From positions 1-64,000 of the forward strand of contig NZ_JACHOU010000002.1 of NCBI RefSeq assembly GCF_014206975.1: a DNA stretch of 64,000 nucleotides, given 5' to 3'. The translations under genes were made by a program, and so were the position numbers. The notes beneath the pieces were generated by a model. That model saw nothing but the letters and a program-made list of their open reading frames with translations, was not told the origin of the DNA and ran no database searches. Positions 36,120-44,571 of this stretch are shown here, one piece after another (within the stretch, counting starts at the first letter, position 1; each line of letters begins with the position of its first letter). This stretch comes from Aminobacter aganoensis (GTDB lineage Bacteria; Pseudomonadota; Alphaproteobacteria; Rhizobiales; Rhizobiaceae).

Positions 36120-36601
36120 GACGCATCCTGCCATACCCAGTTCTCACTGCATCGCTGGTCATCGTCTGGATGCTGCTCAACGCGTTTTCGCTGGGCCATT
36201 TCCTGCTCGGCCTGGTCGTGGCCGTGGGCGCCTCGCGTGCCATGATGCAGCTCGAGCCGTCGAAACCGCGGCTGCGGCGCTGGCAGCTCATCCCCTGGCT
36301 GTGCGGCATCGTCCTGCTTGACATCGCGCGCTCCAACATCGCCGTCGCCACCATCATCCTCCGGGGCGACCGACAAGCGCGCAGAGCCGGCTTCGTTTCG
36401 ATCCCGCTCGACCTGCGCGACCGGACCGGGCTCGCCGTGCTTGCCTGCATCGTGACCAGCACTCCCGGCACCGCCTGGGTGGAATACGACTCGGCGTCGG
36501 GCGTCCTGCTCATCCATGTCCTCGACCTCGTCGACGAGCAGGAATGGGTCGACCTGATCAAGACGCGCTACGAAGCGACCCTGCGGGAGATTTTCGAATG
36601 A
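36116..36601 (+). CDS. mrpE: Mrp antiporter subunit E
   Basis: A 161-residue membrane subunit with two or three N-terminal helices and a cytoplasmic C-terminal domain (MnhE/PhaE family). The family features LDLRDRTGLAVLACIVTSTPG and HVLDLVDEQEW are visible. Overlaps mrpD and mrpF. Confidence 0.92.
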   Translation: MRRILPYPVLTASLVIVWMLLNAFSLGHFLLGLVVAVGASRAMMQLEPSKPRLRRWQLIPWLCGIVLLDIARSNIAVATIILRGDRQARRAGFVSIPLDLRDRTGLAVLACIVTSTPGTAWVEYDSASGVLLIHVLDLVDEQEWVDLIKTRYEATLREIFE

Positions 36602-36879
36602 CCGCCACCATCCTCGCCTGGTCGGTGACCGCAGCCCAGCTGATGCTGGTTGCAGCCATGGCCTGCAACACCTACCGGCTCATCATCGGCCCCCGCGCCC
36701 AGGACCGCGTCCTCTGCCTGGATGCGCTCTATGTCAACGCGATGCTGCTGGTTCTGACCTTCGGCATCCGCACCGGCAATGCGCTCTATTTCGAGGCGGC
36801 GCTGGTGATCTCCCTGCTCGGTTTCATCTCGACTGTCGCCCTCGCCAAATTCCTGATGCGCGGCGAGGTGATCGAATGA
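36598..36879 (+). CDS. mrpF: Mrp antiporter subunit F
   Basis: A 93-residue three-helix subunit with the family core RLIIGPRAQDRVLCLDALYVNA; the Asp in this segment is the conserved residue known to matter for F subunits. ATG 36598 overlaps the mrpE stop. Confidence 0.92.
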   Translation: MTATILAWSVTAAQLMLVAAMACNTYRLIIGPRAQDRVLCLDALYVNAMLLVLTFGIRTGNALYFEAALVISLLGFISTVALAKFLMRGEVIE

Positions 36880-37244
36880 GCCATGCCGAAAACCTGCCCG
36901 CATGGGCGGCCCTGCTGGTTGCGTTTCTGGTGCTGGCCGGTGCCGGCCTGACCCTGATCGGGGCGATCGGCACGCTGCGTTTCCGCAGCTTCTTCGAACG
37001 GGTCCACGCGCCGACTTTGGGCACCAGCTGGGGCACGGGGGCGATCGTTGTCGCATCCATGATCCTGTTTTCGGTACTCGGCTCGCGGCCGGTGTTGCAC
37101 GAAGTCTTGATCGGCGTGTTCATCAGCGTCACCACGCCGGTGACGCTGATGCTGCTTGCACGCGCGGCACTCTATCGCGACCGTTCGGAAGGCAGCTCCG
37201 ACGTGCCGCCGGATCATCTCGCCGATAAGCCGGATGAGCGATAG
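36876..37244 (+). CDS. mrpG: Mrp antiporter subunit G
   Basis: A 122-residue three-helix subunit, last gene of the operon. It has the MnhG/PhaG features GAIGTLRF, ERVHAPTLGTSWG and ISVTTPVTLMLLARAA. A four-base overlap with mrpF continues the coupling seen through the operon. Confidence 0.93.
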   Translation: MSHAENLPAWAALLVAFLVLAGAGLTLIGAIGTLRFRSFFERVHAPTLGTSWGTGAIVVASMILFSVLGSRPVLHEVLIGVFISVTTPVTLMLLARAALYRDRSEGSSDVPPDHLADKPDER

Positions 37245-37299
37245 CCATCGTTCACTGCCGGGTGCCCAAAGGAGGGCCGTGAGTATCTGAGACGGAAAC

Positions 37300-37324
37300 G
37301 GAACTCCCCGGACGCTGGCCCGTT
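37300..37324 (+). promoter_or_regulatory. EcfG-type general stress promoter
   Basis: GGAAC (37300-37304), 16 bases, then CGTT (37321-37324) fits the alphaproteobacterial EcfG consensus GGAAC-N16/17-CGTT. The predicted start of transcription would be about 25 bases before the kinase start codon. Confidence 0.6.
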
Positions 37325-37356
37325 AAAGCTTACCTAATCCGAAGCGGCGGGCCTTG

Positions 37357-38688
37357 ATGACCAGCAGTGAACATCTCCTCGGCCCGCTGCCTGCCGCAGC
37401 CTACACCACCGATGCGAACGGTCGGATCACCTATTTCAACGATGCGGCAGCGGAACTCTGGGGTCACACCCCCGAGATCGGCAAGGACGAGTGGTGCGGC
37501 TCCTGGCGGCTGAGGACCGCCGATGGCGATCCGCTCGCACACAGCGACTGCCCGATGGCGCTGGCATTGAGGGAAGGCCGCGCAATTCGCGGCGCAGAAG
37601 CCATCGCCGAGCGGCCGGACGGGACGCTCGTGCCGTTCCTGGCCTTCCCTGCCCCGCTGCGAGACGGTTCCGGCAAGATTACGGGCGCCATCAACCTGCT
37701 GATCGACATCTCGGCGCAGAAGCAGGCGGAAGTGCAGACGATGCGCCTGGCGTCGATCGTCGAATCCTCCGACGACGCCATCATCAGCAAGGATCTGTGT
37801 GGCGTCATCGAGAGCTGGAACGCCAGCGCCACGCGGCTTTTCGGCTATTCCGCGGAAGAGGCCATCGGTAAGCACATAACGATGCTGATCCCCGCAGACC
37901 GGCAGGGCGAGGAGGACCTTATCATCGGCAAGGTCCGGAATGGCGAGCGTGTCGACCATTTCGACACGATAAGACGGCGCAAGGACGGGCGAGAGGTGGC
38001 GATCTCGCTCACTGTCTCGCCCGTGCGCAGCCCCGCCGGCAAGGTCATCGGCGCTTCCAAGATCGCCAGGGACATCACCGACCGCAAGGAAAGCGAACAT
38101 CGCATCCGCATGCTGATGCGCGAGGTCAACCACCGGGTGAAGAACCAGTTCGCGGTGATCCTGTCCATGATCCGGGAGACTGGCAAGCACACGGCGACGA
38201 TTGCCGAGTTCGAGCGCCAGATCCGCAATCGCATCATGGCGCTGTCGCGATCCCAGGACCTGCTCGTCGACGGCGACTGGCGCGGCGCCGACCTCGCCAA
38301 CCTGGTCGACAACCAGATCCGGCCTTTCGCTGCGGGACATCGTGTCCAGATATCTGGCGAGCCGATCATGCTGTCGACCGTCGCCGTCCAGAATCTCGGC
38401 ATGGCCTTCCACGAACTCGCCACCAATTCGGCCAAGCATGGCGCGCTGTCGTCACCCGGAGGAACCGTCGAGGTCGTCTGGACCACGTCCGGCCGCTTCC
38501 GCCTGACCTGGAAGGAAAACAATGGGCCAACGGTGGAAAAGGCGTCGCGAAACGGTTTTGGCAAGATCGTGCTCGAGCGGATCGCGCCGCTGGCACTGAA
38601 TGGCGTCGGCCATCTCAGCTTTGAACCGAATGGTGTTACCTGGACGCTGGATGCGCCTGTCGAATCGATCCGTAACGCCGAACTCTAG
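37357..38688 (+). CDS. PAS-PAS sensor histidine kinase, HWE/HisKA_2 family
   Basis: A 443-residue soluble sensor kinase. PAS 1 is at about 5-115 and PAS 2 at about 130-243 (WNASATRLFGYSAEEAIGK), followed by the phosphoacceptor His259 in REVNHRVKNQFAVI and an HWE/HisKA_2 ATPase domain with HELATNSAKHGAL as the N box. There are no membrane segments. Kinases of this family often act in alphaproteobacterial light, redox or general-stress signalling and phosphorylate PhyR-like or stand-alone receivers; no receiver gene lies nearby. ATG 37357 is preferred over TTG 37354. The EcfG-like promoter upstream suggests it belongs to the general stress regulon. Confidence 0.88.
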   Translation: MTSSEHLLGPLPAAAYTTDANGRITYFNDAAAELWGHTPEIGKDEWCGSWRLRTADGDPLAHSDCPMALALREGRAIRGAEAIAERPDGTLVPFLAFPAPLRDGSGKITGAINLLIDISAQKQAEVQTMRLASIVESSDDAIISKDLCGVIESWNASATRLFGYSAEEAIGKHITMLIPADRQGEEDLIIGKVRNGERVDHFDTIRRRKDGREVAISLTVSPVRSPAGKVIGASKIARDITDRKESEHRIRMLMREVNHRVKNQFAVILSMIRETGKHTATIAEFERQIRNRIMALSRSQDLLVDGDWRGADLANLVDNQIRPFAAGHRVQISGEPIMLSTVAVQNLGMAFHELATNSAKHGALSSPGGTVEVVWTTSGRFRLTWKENNGPTVEKASRNGFGKIVLERIAPLALNGVGHLSFEPNGVTWTLDAPVESIRNAEL

Positions 38689-38718
38689 CCGCCACCTCCC
38701 CTGCAGCCGCTGGCGCGT

Positions 38719-39720
38719 TCAGATCTCGGAGACCGGATCGACGAGCAACGGCGCGCTGTGCAGGTAGCGCGTCGTCTTTCGCTTGGAGGCAATGTCGGTC
38801 CACACCCGCCCGACCTGCTCGGCCGACAGCCCCGCGGCACGGCCGACTTCTTCGACCGGCACGCCATTGTTGAGCCCATAGAGGCACAGGTCCATCCGGT
38901 CATAGGGCAAGGAGAAATAGAACTCCTCCTGCGTTTGCTGCAGCGAATAGGTGTCCGTCGTCGGCGGCCGCCGGCGGATTTCCTCGGGCACGCCGAGGTG
39001 CTCCGCAAGCTGGTAGACCTGCGACTTGTACAGATGCGCTATCGGCTTGACATCGGCCGCACCGTCGCCGTTCTTGACGAAGAAGCCCTGGTCATACTCC
39101 AGCCGGTTCGGCGTGCCGATCACGGCATAGTTGAGACGGTCGGCGTGGAAATACTCGACCTGCTTGCGCGTGCGTTGCTTCATGTTGGTGGACGCGACGA
39201 TGCCGAGATAGACCTGCGGCGGCATGCGCAGCTTGGTCTGCTTGCCTTCGGGGTCCTGCACAACCAGCGAGGAGATGTTGTAGCCGTCATTGGTCAGCGC
39301 ATTGGCAATCACGATCTTGCACGCCCAGCCGGATCCGTATTCGGGTACCAGTTGACGGATGAAGTCGTCGCGGCGCTCGTAGCAGCCCATGGCCTTGAGC
39401 GTCGGGCCGATGTTCTCGACGACTGCCGAAATGCCGAAAGTTTCGGCGACGAGACGTCCGAGGCGCAGGCTTTCGGGGTCGGAATCGTCCTCCGGCATGA
39501 ACAGCGCAAAGACGTTCTTGGCGCCGACGGCTCGCACGGCAAGGGCGGCACTCACGCTCGAATCGACGCCGCCCGACAGGCCGAGCACGAGGCCGCGCCG
39601 GCGCAGCGTGCCGGTCAGCTGGGTGCGCAAGGCAGCAGCAATCCTCGCGGCCTCGGCCTCAGGATCGATCGCCAGCGTCGCAGCGCTGAAGCTTCCGGCT
39701 TGGACTACAGTCAGGTTCAT
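38719..39720 (-). CDS. NadE-like ATP-dependent amide ligase
   Basis: A 333-residue member of the NAD synthetase family, which adenylates a carboxylate and amidates it with ammonia. The PP-loop SGGVDSS is at 49-55, and the family segments NRLEYDQGFFVKNGDGAAD and KSQVYQLAEHLGVP are clear. The usual P-[ST]-A-x-L stretch reads PPTTDTYS here, so substrate contacts may differ from a housekeeping NadE. It has no glutaminase domain. Its start overlaps the acyl ligase stop (ATGA) in an operon with an acyl carrier protein and AsnB, so I suspect a specialised amidation step and not NAD synthesis. Confidence 0.78.
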   Translation of the reverse strand: MNLTVVQAGSFSAATLAIDPEAEAARIAAALRTQLTGTLRRRGLVLGLSGGVDSSVSAALAVRAVGAKNVFALFMPEDDSDPESLRLGRLVAETFGISAVVENIGPTLKAMGCYERRDDFIRQLVPEYGSGWACKIVIANALTNDGYNISSLVVQDPEGKQTKLRMPPQVYLGIVASTNMKQRTRKQVEYFHADRLNYAVIGTPNRLEYDQGFFVKNGDGAADVKPIAHLYKSQVYQLAEHLGVPEEIRRRPPTTDTYSLQQTQEEFYFSLPYDRMDLCLYGLNNGVPVEEVGRAAGLSAEQVGRVWTDIASKRKTTRYLHSAPLLVDPVSEI

Positions 39721-41258
39721 CCCGTCGGCTCCATGGATTCGGCGGCCAGGCGCCGGCTCACCTTGCCGGTGTCGGTCCTTGGCAATTCGGATCGAAATTC
39801 GATAATTTTCGGAACCATGAAATCTTCGAGATGGCCCTGGCAGTGGCGCAGGATCTCGCGCTGGGTCAGCCCCGGGTCGGACAAGACGACAAGGGCCCCG
39901 ATCGCATGGCCCAGGATCGGATCGGGCACGCCGATGACCACGGCCTCCGCGATACCGGGACAGGCGTGCAGCACGGCCTCGACCTCCTTGGGCGCGACCT
40001 TTTCGCCGCGCGTCTTGATGATGTCATCCTTGCGCCCGACGAAATACAGGAAACCTTCCGCATCGCACCTGAACAGGTCGCCGGTGTAGAGCAGCTTTTC
40101 CCAAGGATTCGTCCCCGGGCGCAGCATGCGGTTCGTTGCTTCCTCGTTTTCCCAATAGCCTTGCATGACATGCGGCCCACGGATCACCAGTTCGCCGGGT
40201 GTATCTGGCGGCACCGGATTTCCGTCGTCGTCGAGCACGAAGGCTTCCGTGTTGGGAATGGCGATGCCTACCGAGCCGGGACGCCGGTCGAGCTCAGCCG
40301 GCGGCAGATAGGTGCAGCGCTTGCACTCGGTCAGGCCGTACATCGAATAGAGGCGCACGCCCGTGAACAGCTCGCGCAGCCTGGCGATATGCGCCGGCGG
40401 CAAGGCGGCCGCGGTGTTGGTGACGTAGCGCAGGCTGGGCAGGAAGCCCGGCTTGATGTCGCGCATCTGCAGGATCAGCGCGGCCATCGTCGGGACCAGC
40501 GGAAAACCTGTTACATTCTCAGCGCGAATGACATCGAAGATGGCCTGCGGGAAGGAAAACGACTTCTCCAGCACCAGCGTGGCGCCAACCTTGACCGACA
40601 TGATCAGCTGGTAGAGGCCGTAGTCAAAGGCCAGCGGCAGAACGTTGAGAATGATGTCGTCGGGCGTGTTCTCGACATAGGTGGTAATCGAGTTGGCGGC
40701 AGCCTCGATGTTGCGGTGGGTCATCATCACGCCCTTGGGTCGGCCCGTTGAGCCCGAGGTGTAGATGAGCATGGCAAGGTCGACATCGATGCCGCCATGA
40801 TTGGCGAGTGCCATGTCGCTTGCGAGGCAATCGTTGAACGAGACCGTACCTTTCGGAGCAACGCCAGCCGTTGCGGTCGAGACCACCAGCAAATCCCTGT
40901 CGCCGCCGGCCAGTGCCTCGGTGACGACGGGCAACAGCCTGGCCTGGGTCAGCACGGCGCGCGCACGGCAGTTGCCAATGACAAAATCGAGCTTGTCGGC
41001 CTTGGTCGATGGGTTGACCGGGCTGAAGACCGCTCCTGCCTTGGCAATGGCGAAGACCGACACCGCAGCTTCCCAGCAATTGTCCATGAACACCAGCACC
41101 CGGTCGCCACGGCCAATGCCGAGATCGCCAAGCGCTCCAGCGAGCCGATCGGAAAGGCTGTCGAGCTGGGCGTAGGTGAGGCGTGCGTCGCGCGCAATCA
41201 AGGCCGTCTTGTCGCCCCGCAAGCGCGCGCTGTCGCGCAAGAATTGCTCCAGTCGCAT
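39717..41258 (-). CDS. AMP-forming acyl ligase for a carrier protein
   Basis: A 513-residue adenylate-forming enzyme that activates a carboxylic acid with ATP and passes it to CoA or a phosphopantetheine carrier. The P-loop motif YTSGSTGRPKG is at 166-176. YSMYGLTECKR is the adenylate motif, YTGDLFRCDAEGFLYFVGRKDDIIKTRGEKV is the hinge region, and the terminal catalytic Lys lies in RTDTGKVSRR. ATG 41258 follows the carrier-protein gene by 19 bases. Such ligases are a known component of exosortase-associated exopolysaccharide loci beside an AsnB-like amidotransferase and a carrier protein; none of those loci's exosortase is seen here. Confidence 0.86.
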   Translation of the reverse strand: MRLEQFLRDSARLRGDKTALIARDARLTYAQLDSLSDRLAGALGDLGIGRGDRVLVFMDNCWEAAVSVFAIAKAGAVFSPVNPSTKADKLDFVIGNCRARAVLTQARLLPVVTEALAGGDRDLLVVSTATAGVAPKGTVSFNDCLASDMALANHGGIDVDLAMLIYTSGSTGRPKGVMMTHRNIEAAANSITTYVENTPDDIILNVLPLAFDYGLYQLIMSVKVGATLVLEKSFSFPQAIFDVIRAENVTGFPLVPTMAALILQMRDIKPGFLPSLRYVTNTAAALPPAHIARLRELFTGVRLYSMYGLTECKRCTYLPPAELDRRPGSVGIAIPNTEAFVLDDDGNPVPPDTPGELVIRGPHVMQGYWENEEATNRMLRPGTNPWEKLLYTGDLFRCDAEGFLYFVGRKDDIIKTRGEKVAPKEVEAVLHACPGIAEAVVIGVPDPILGHAIGALVVLSDPGLTQREILRHCQGHLEDFMVPKIIEFRSELPRTDTGKVSRRLAAESMEPTG

Positions 41259-41277
41259 TGCCCCTCTCCCGGCGCCG

Positions 41278-41565
41278 TCAGGCAGCGCCTGCCGCCTGCT
41301 CCGTGGGCTGTGCCTTGGCCATCTTGGTCTCGATGAAGGCCGTAATGCGGACCAGCGAGTCCAGATTGGCAGGAACGATGTCGGAGTCCGCCATCTCAAG
41401 CCCGAACTGGTCCTCGATGAAGGTAACCAGTTCAAGCACGCCGGTGGAATCGACCACGCCGCTTTCGATCAGCGAGACGTCATCGTCCAAAGCATAGGAG
41501 GTGTCCCCGAACAGGAAGTTTTCGATGATGAAGGCTTTGACGGTGTCCTTGATCTGCGGCGTCAT
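41278..41565 (-). CDS. Acyl carrier protein
   Basis: A 95-residue acidic carrier protein. The phosphopantetheine attachment Ser40 is in GVVDSTGVLEL, and the four-helix carrier pattern is kept. ATG 41565 has AGGAGAG directly upstream; the longer open frame is AsnB in another frame. It lies between the ligase and AsnB, so it presumably holds the acyl or aminoacyl intermediate of this module. It is not the fatty-acid AcpP, whose site is normally DSLD. Confidence 0.86.
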   Translation of the reverse strand: MTPQIKDTVKAFIIENFLFGDTSYALDDDVSLIESGVVDSTGVLELVTFIEDQFGLEMADSDIVPANLDSLVRITAFIETKMAKAQPTEQAAGAA

Positions 41566-41587
41566 GCTCTCTCCTATTGGCCCATCC

Positions 41588-43531
41588 TCAGGCAGCCACG
41601 GTGGCGCCCGACTTCGTCCCGGCAAACGACCGGTTCCATAACTGCGTCGACAGGATGCCCACGAAAGCGGCATTGTCGCGGAAACCGGCCACCGCCTTGT
41701 GCCGACATTTTTCCGTCAGCTTTCGTACCGTCGAAACATCAAAAAATCCCGAATCCGCAATCGCTTCCGGGCTCATCGCTTCGCGCATCCAGTCCTGCTC
41801 GCCGGTGCCGACGAAAGATTGCGAATCCGGAGCGCGATAAGGCTGCTTGACCCGCCTGCCGATCGACGCCGGCAAGAGATCCTTCGTCGCCTCGCGCAGG
41901 ATGTGCTTTTCGACCAGCCCCTTGAGCTTCATCGTCGGCGGCAGCCGGCTGGCGAACTCCACCAGGCGATGATCAAGGAACGGAAAACGCCCCTCGATGC
42001 CGTGCGCCATCGCCATGCGGTCGCCCTGGCTCGACAGGATGTAGCCCGGCAGCAGGTAGCGGCTTTCGAGATATTGCGCCTGGTGCAGCGGGTGCCAACG
42101 GAAGAACCGCTCCGGCAGGGACGCGGCAAGTTCGGCGGCGGCATCGTATGAAGCAAGCTTGGCGCGCAGATCGGCGGAAAAGAAAAGCTTTGCCGCCGCG
42201 GTGTTGCGCATCCGCGGACGATGCGAATAGAGCGGATCGTCGAGGCTGTCCTTGCCCGCACCGAAGAACGCGGCGAGATAGGCGGCGGACTGCTTCTGCA
42301 GCCCGGGCAGATAGGGATAGAGCTTGCGGAAGATATGCGGCCTGCTTGCCGACCCAGGCTGGCGGTCGCAGAAGCGCCGTACCAGCGTCTCCTTGAAGAT
42401 GTCGTAGCCAGCGAAGACCTCGTCGGCCCCCTCGCCCGTCAGCACCACCTTGATGCCCTTGGCGCGGACGAGGCCGGAAAGCTGGTAGAGTGGCGCCGGC
42501 GCCGTGCGGATGACCGGCCTTTCGGTGGCGTCGATCACCTTGGGGAAGACCGAGGCGATGTCGCCCGGACCGACATTCACCGCGCTATGATGCGACCCGA
42601 TGGCCAGGGCCATTTCTTCCTGGAACTCGCTCTCGTCGTGCTCGGCACTGTCGAACGTTACCGAAAAGGTGCGCAGCCCGCCGGCCGCCATCGGTGCGGC
42701 GAGCGCCGAGACGATGGAGGAGTCCAAGCCGCCCGAGAGGTAGGAGCCGACCGTGACGTCGGCGCGCATGCGAATACGCGTCGCATCGGTCAGCAGCGCC
42801 CTGAGCTCCTCCGCGGCGCCGGTTTCGTCGCGCGGTTCGCGGCTCGCTTCGGCGTCGGGGAAATCGAGCCGCCAGTAGGGACGCGTGGCGAGCCCGCCCC
42901 TGTCGGCGATAATGATGTGCCCGGGCTCGAGTTCGAAGACGTTCTTGAACGCCGTGCGCGGGGCGATCGGCGCCCAGAGCGTGAAAATCTGGTCGAGTGC
43001 TACCTCGTCGAGCTCGGCCGCAAAGCCGGGAACCTGCAGCAGCGCCTTTACTTCGGAGGCAAAATACAAGGTGCCGCGCACCTCGGCGTAGAACAGCGGC
43101 CGCACGCCCATCCTGTCGCGAGCCAGGAACATGCGCTGGCGCGGCGCGTCCCAGATGGCGAAGGCGAAATCGCCGTTCATCACATCGACGCAATCGGGAC
43201 CCATCTCCTCATAGAGATGCAGGATCACCTCGGTGTCGCTTCCGGTCCGGAACCGACGCCCTCGCGCCTTCAGCTCGTCGCGCAACTCGACATAGTTGAA
43301 TATCTCGCCGTTGAAGGCGATGTGGAGGTCGCCCGAGGCGCTGGCCATCGGCTGCTGCCCGTCGCCAAGTCCGACAACCGACAAACGCGCGTGGCCGAGC
43401 CCCGCCCCGGATGAAACATACACCCCCTGCTCGTCCGGTCCCCGGTGCGCGATGCTGCTGGTCATCCGGCGCAGCAGCTTTTCAGCTGCAGCAGGCTCTA
43501 CATCGCCAAGATACCCAACAAATCCACACAT
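41588..43531 (-). CDS. asnB: Glutamine-hydrolysing asparagine synthase family amidotransferase
   Basis: A 647-residue two-domain enzyme. The N-terminal glutaminase begins MCGFVGYLG, with Cys2 as nucleophile after Met removal, and has AHRGPDEQG and FNGEIFNY. The synthetase domain has the PP-loop SYLSGGLDSS near residue 265 and the later LTGEGADEVFAGY. It uses glutamine nitrogen to amidate an adenylated carboxylate. In a polysaccharide locus with ligase and carrier protein the acceptor may be a sugar acid or a carrier-bound acid and not aspartate. It opens the minus-strand amide module; the 242-base gap before it (43532-43773) is a divergent promoter region with no gene. Confidence 0.88.
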   Translation of the reverse strand: MCGFVGYLGDVEPAAAEKLLRRMTSSIAHRGPDEQGVYVSSGAGLGHARLSVVGLGDGQQPMASASGDLHIAFNGEIFNYVELRDELKARGRRFRTGSDTEVILHLYEEMGPDCVDVMNGDFAFAIWDAPRQRMFLARDRMGVRPLFYAEVRGTLYFASEVKALLQVPGFAAELDEVALDQIFTLWAPIAPRTAFKNVFELEPGHIIIADRGGLATRPYWRLDFPDAEASREPRDETGAAEELRALLTDATRIRMRADVTVGSYLSGGLDSSIVSALAAPMAAGGLRTFSVTFDSAEHDESEFQEEMALAIGSHHSAVNVGPGDIASVFPKVIDATERPVIRTAPAPLYQLSGLVRAKGIKVVLTGEGADEVFAGYDIFKETLVRRFCDRQPGSASRPHIFRKLYPYLPGLQKQSAAYLAAFFGAGKDSLDDPLYSHRPRMRNTAAAKLFFSADLRAKLASYDAAAELAASLPERFFRWHPLHQAQYLESRYLLPGYILSSQGDRMAMAHGIEGRFPFLDHRLVEFASRLPPTMKLKGLVEKHILREATKDLLPASIGRRVKQPYRAPDSQSFVGTGEQDWMREAMSPEAIADSGFFDVSTVRKLTEKCRHKAVAGFRDNAAFVGILSTQLWNRSFAGTKSGATVAA

Positions 43532-43773
43532 ACGCCGAACCCTGATACGCTAGCGCGACGAGCGCACTGTCTAGCGCAGGTTGATCAAATCAGGAAAGCA
43601 CACTTCGGCTCCCGAGACACATCACAAAGGCGATAGTCTTGGCTTTCCGGGCGCTCGACATCCCAGGTACGAAGCCTCACTATGTAAGCAATTGTATGAA
43701 CAAGTCATGTTGATGGTCATCCTTGCCGGCGAATGCATTGATCAGTTGACGATCTTGGCACCAGCAGGTTGTG

Positions 43774-44490
43774 ATGGACGTTGCGAAAGACTTGGCGAGG
43801 GCAACAATGCATATCGTTAAGGGCGACGGCGACAATATTCGCCTCCACCGCTTCATGGGAATAGAACTGGAGCTCGGACCCGACGTGCTGGTGCCGCGCG
43901 AGGAGACCGAGATCCTGGGCAATGCCGCGGTCGGCCTCCTTGGCGGATGCGCAGCCGGCGCGCGCGTGATCGACATGTGTTGCGGCTCGGGCAATCTGGG
44001 CCTGGCGGTCGCCACCAAGGTGCCAGGGGCGCAGGTGTGGAGCGCCGACCTGACAGACGCCACCGTGGCAGTGGCCCGAAGAAATGTGGACCGCCTCGGG
44101 CTGGGCGACCGTATGAGCGTTGCGCAAGGCGACCTGTTCGGTGCGTTCGACGGGCTGAACCTTGCCGGAACCGTGGATCTGGTCGTCTGCAATCCGCCCT
44201 ACATCTCGTCTGCCCGTCTGGAGGGCGAACGCAGCGAACTGCTCGCATCCGAACCGCGCGAAGCCTTCGATGGCGGCCCCTACGGCCTGTCGATCCACCA
44301 ACGGCTGATCCGCGACGCGGTGGCGTTTCTCAAGCCGGGAGGATGGCTGGCGTTCGAATTCGGCGAAGGCCAGGACCGCCAGGTCGCGGCCCTCGTCGCC
44401 AGGGCACGGGCCTACGCGCCGGTGGAATTCGCCACCGATGCTGCAAGGTTGCCGCGCGTGGCGATCGCCCGGAAGCTCGACCCGGCGTGA
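43774..44490 (+). CDS. PrmC/HemK-like SAM methyltransferase
   Basis: A 238-residue class I methyltransferase. VPREETEIL near residue 40 resembles the PrmC substrate/SAM entry motif. DMCCGSGNLGL (68-78) is the SAM motif I, and NPPY (140-143) is the N-methylation signature of enzymes acting on Gln, Asn or adenine nitrogen. It lacks the N-terminal helical domain of release-factor methyltransferase, so it is a paralogue. In this context an amide nitrogen made by AsnB or the NadE-like ligase is a conceivable target, but that is speculative. ATG 43774 with AGG upstream is chosen. Confidence 0.78.
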   Translation: MDVAKDLARATMHIVKGDGDNIRLHRFMGIELELGPDVLVPREETEILGNAAVGLLGGCAAGARVIDMCCGSGNLGLAVATKVPGAQVWSADLTDATVAVARRNVDRLGLGDRMSVAQGDLFGAFDGLNLAGTVDLVVCNPPYISSARLEGERSELLASEPREAFDGGPYGLSIHQRLIRDAVAFLKPGGWLAFEFGEGQDRQVAALVARARAYAPVEFATDAARLPRVAIARKLDPA

Positions 44491-44571
44491 CCGGAGTTCG
44501 AATTTCGAAACGCTTCCTAGATGTTTCCACCCTAAGCCATTGCTGTCGTGAAATGACCGAGGCTTCGCCCG

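Noticed and set aside
38758-40089. 443-codon plus-strand frame over the NadE-like and ligase genes
   Set aside because: Antisense to two genes with clear catalytic motifs and a coupled overlap.
44495-44515. TTCGAA-T-TTCGAA double motif between methyltransferase and acyltransferase genes
   Set aside because: Short and within one likely operon; no regulator or promoter context to support a site.
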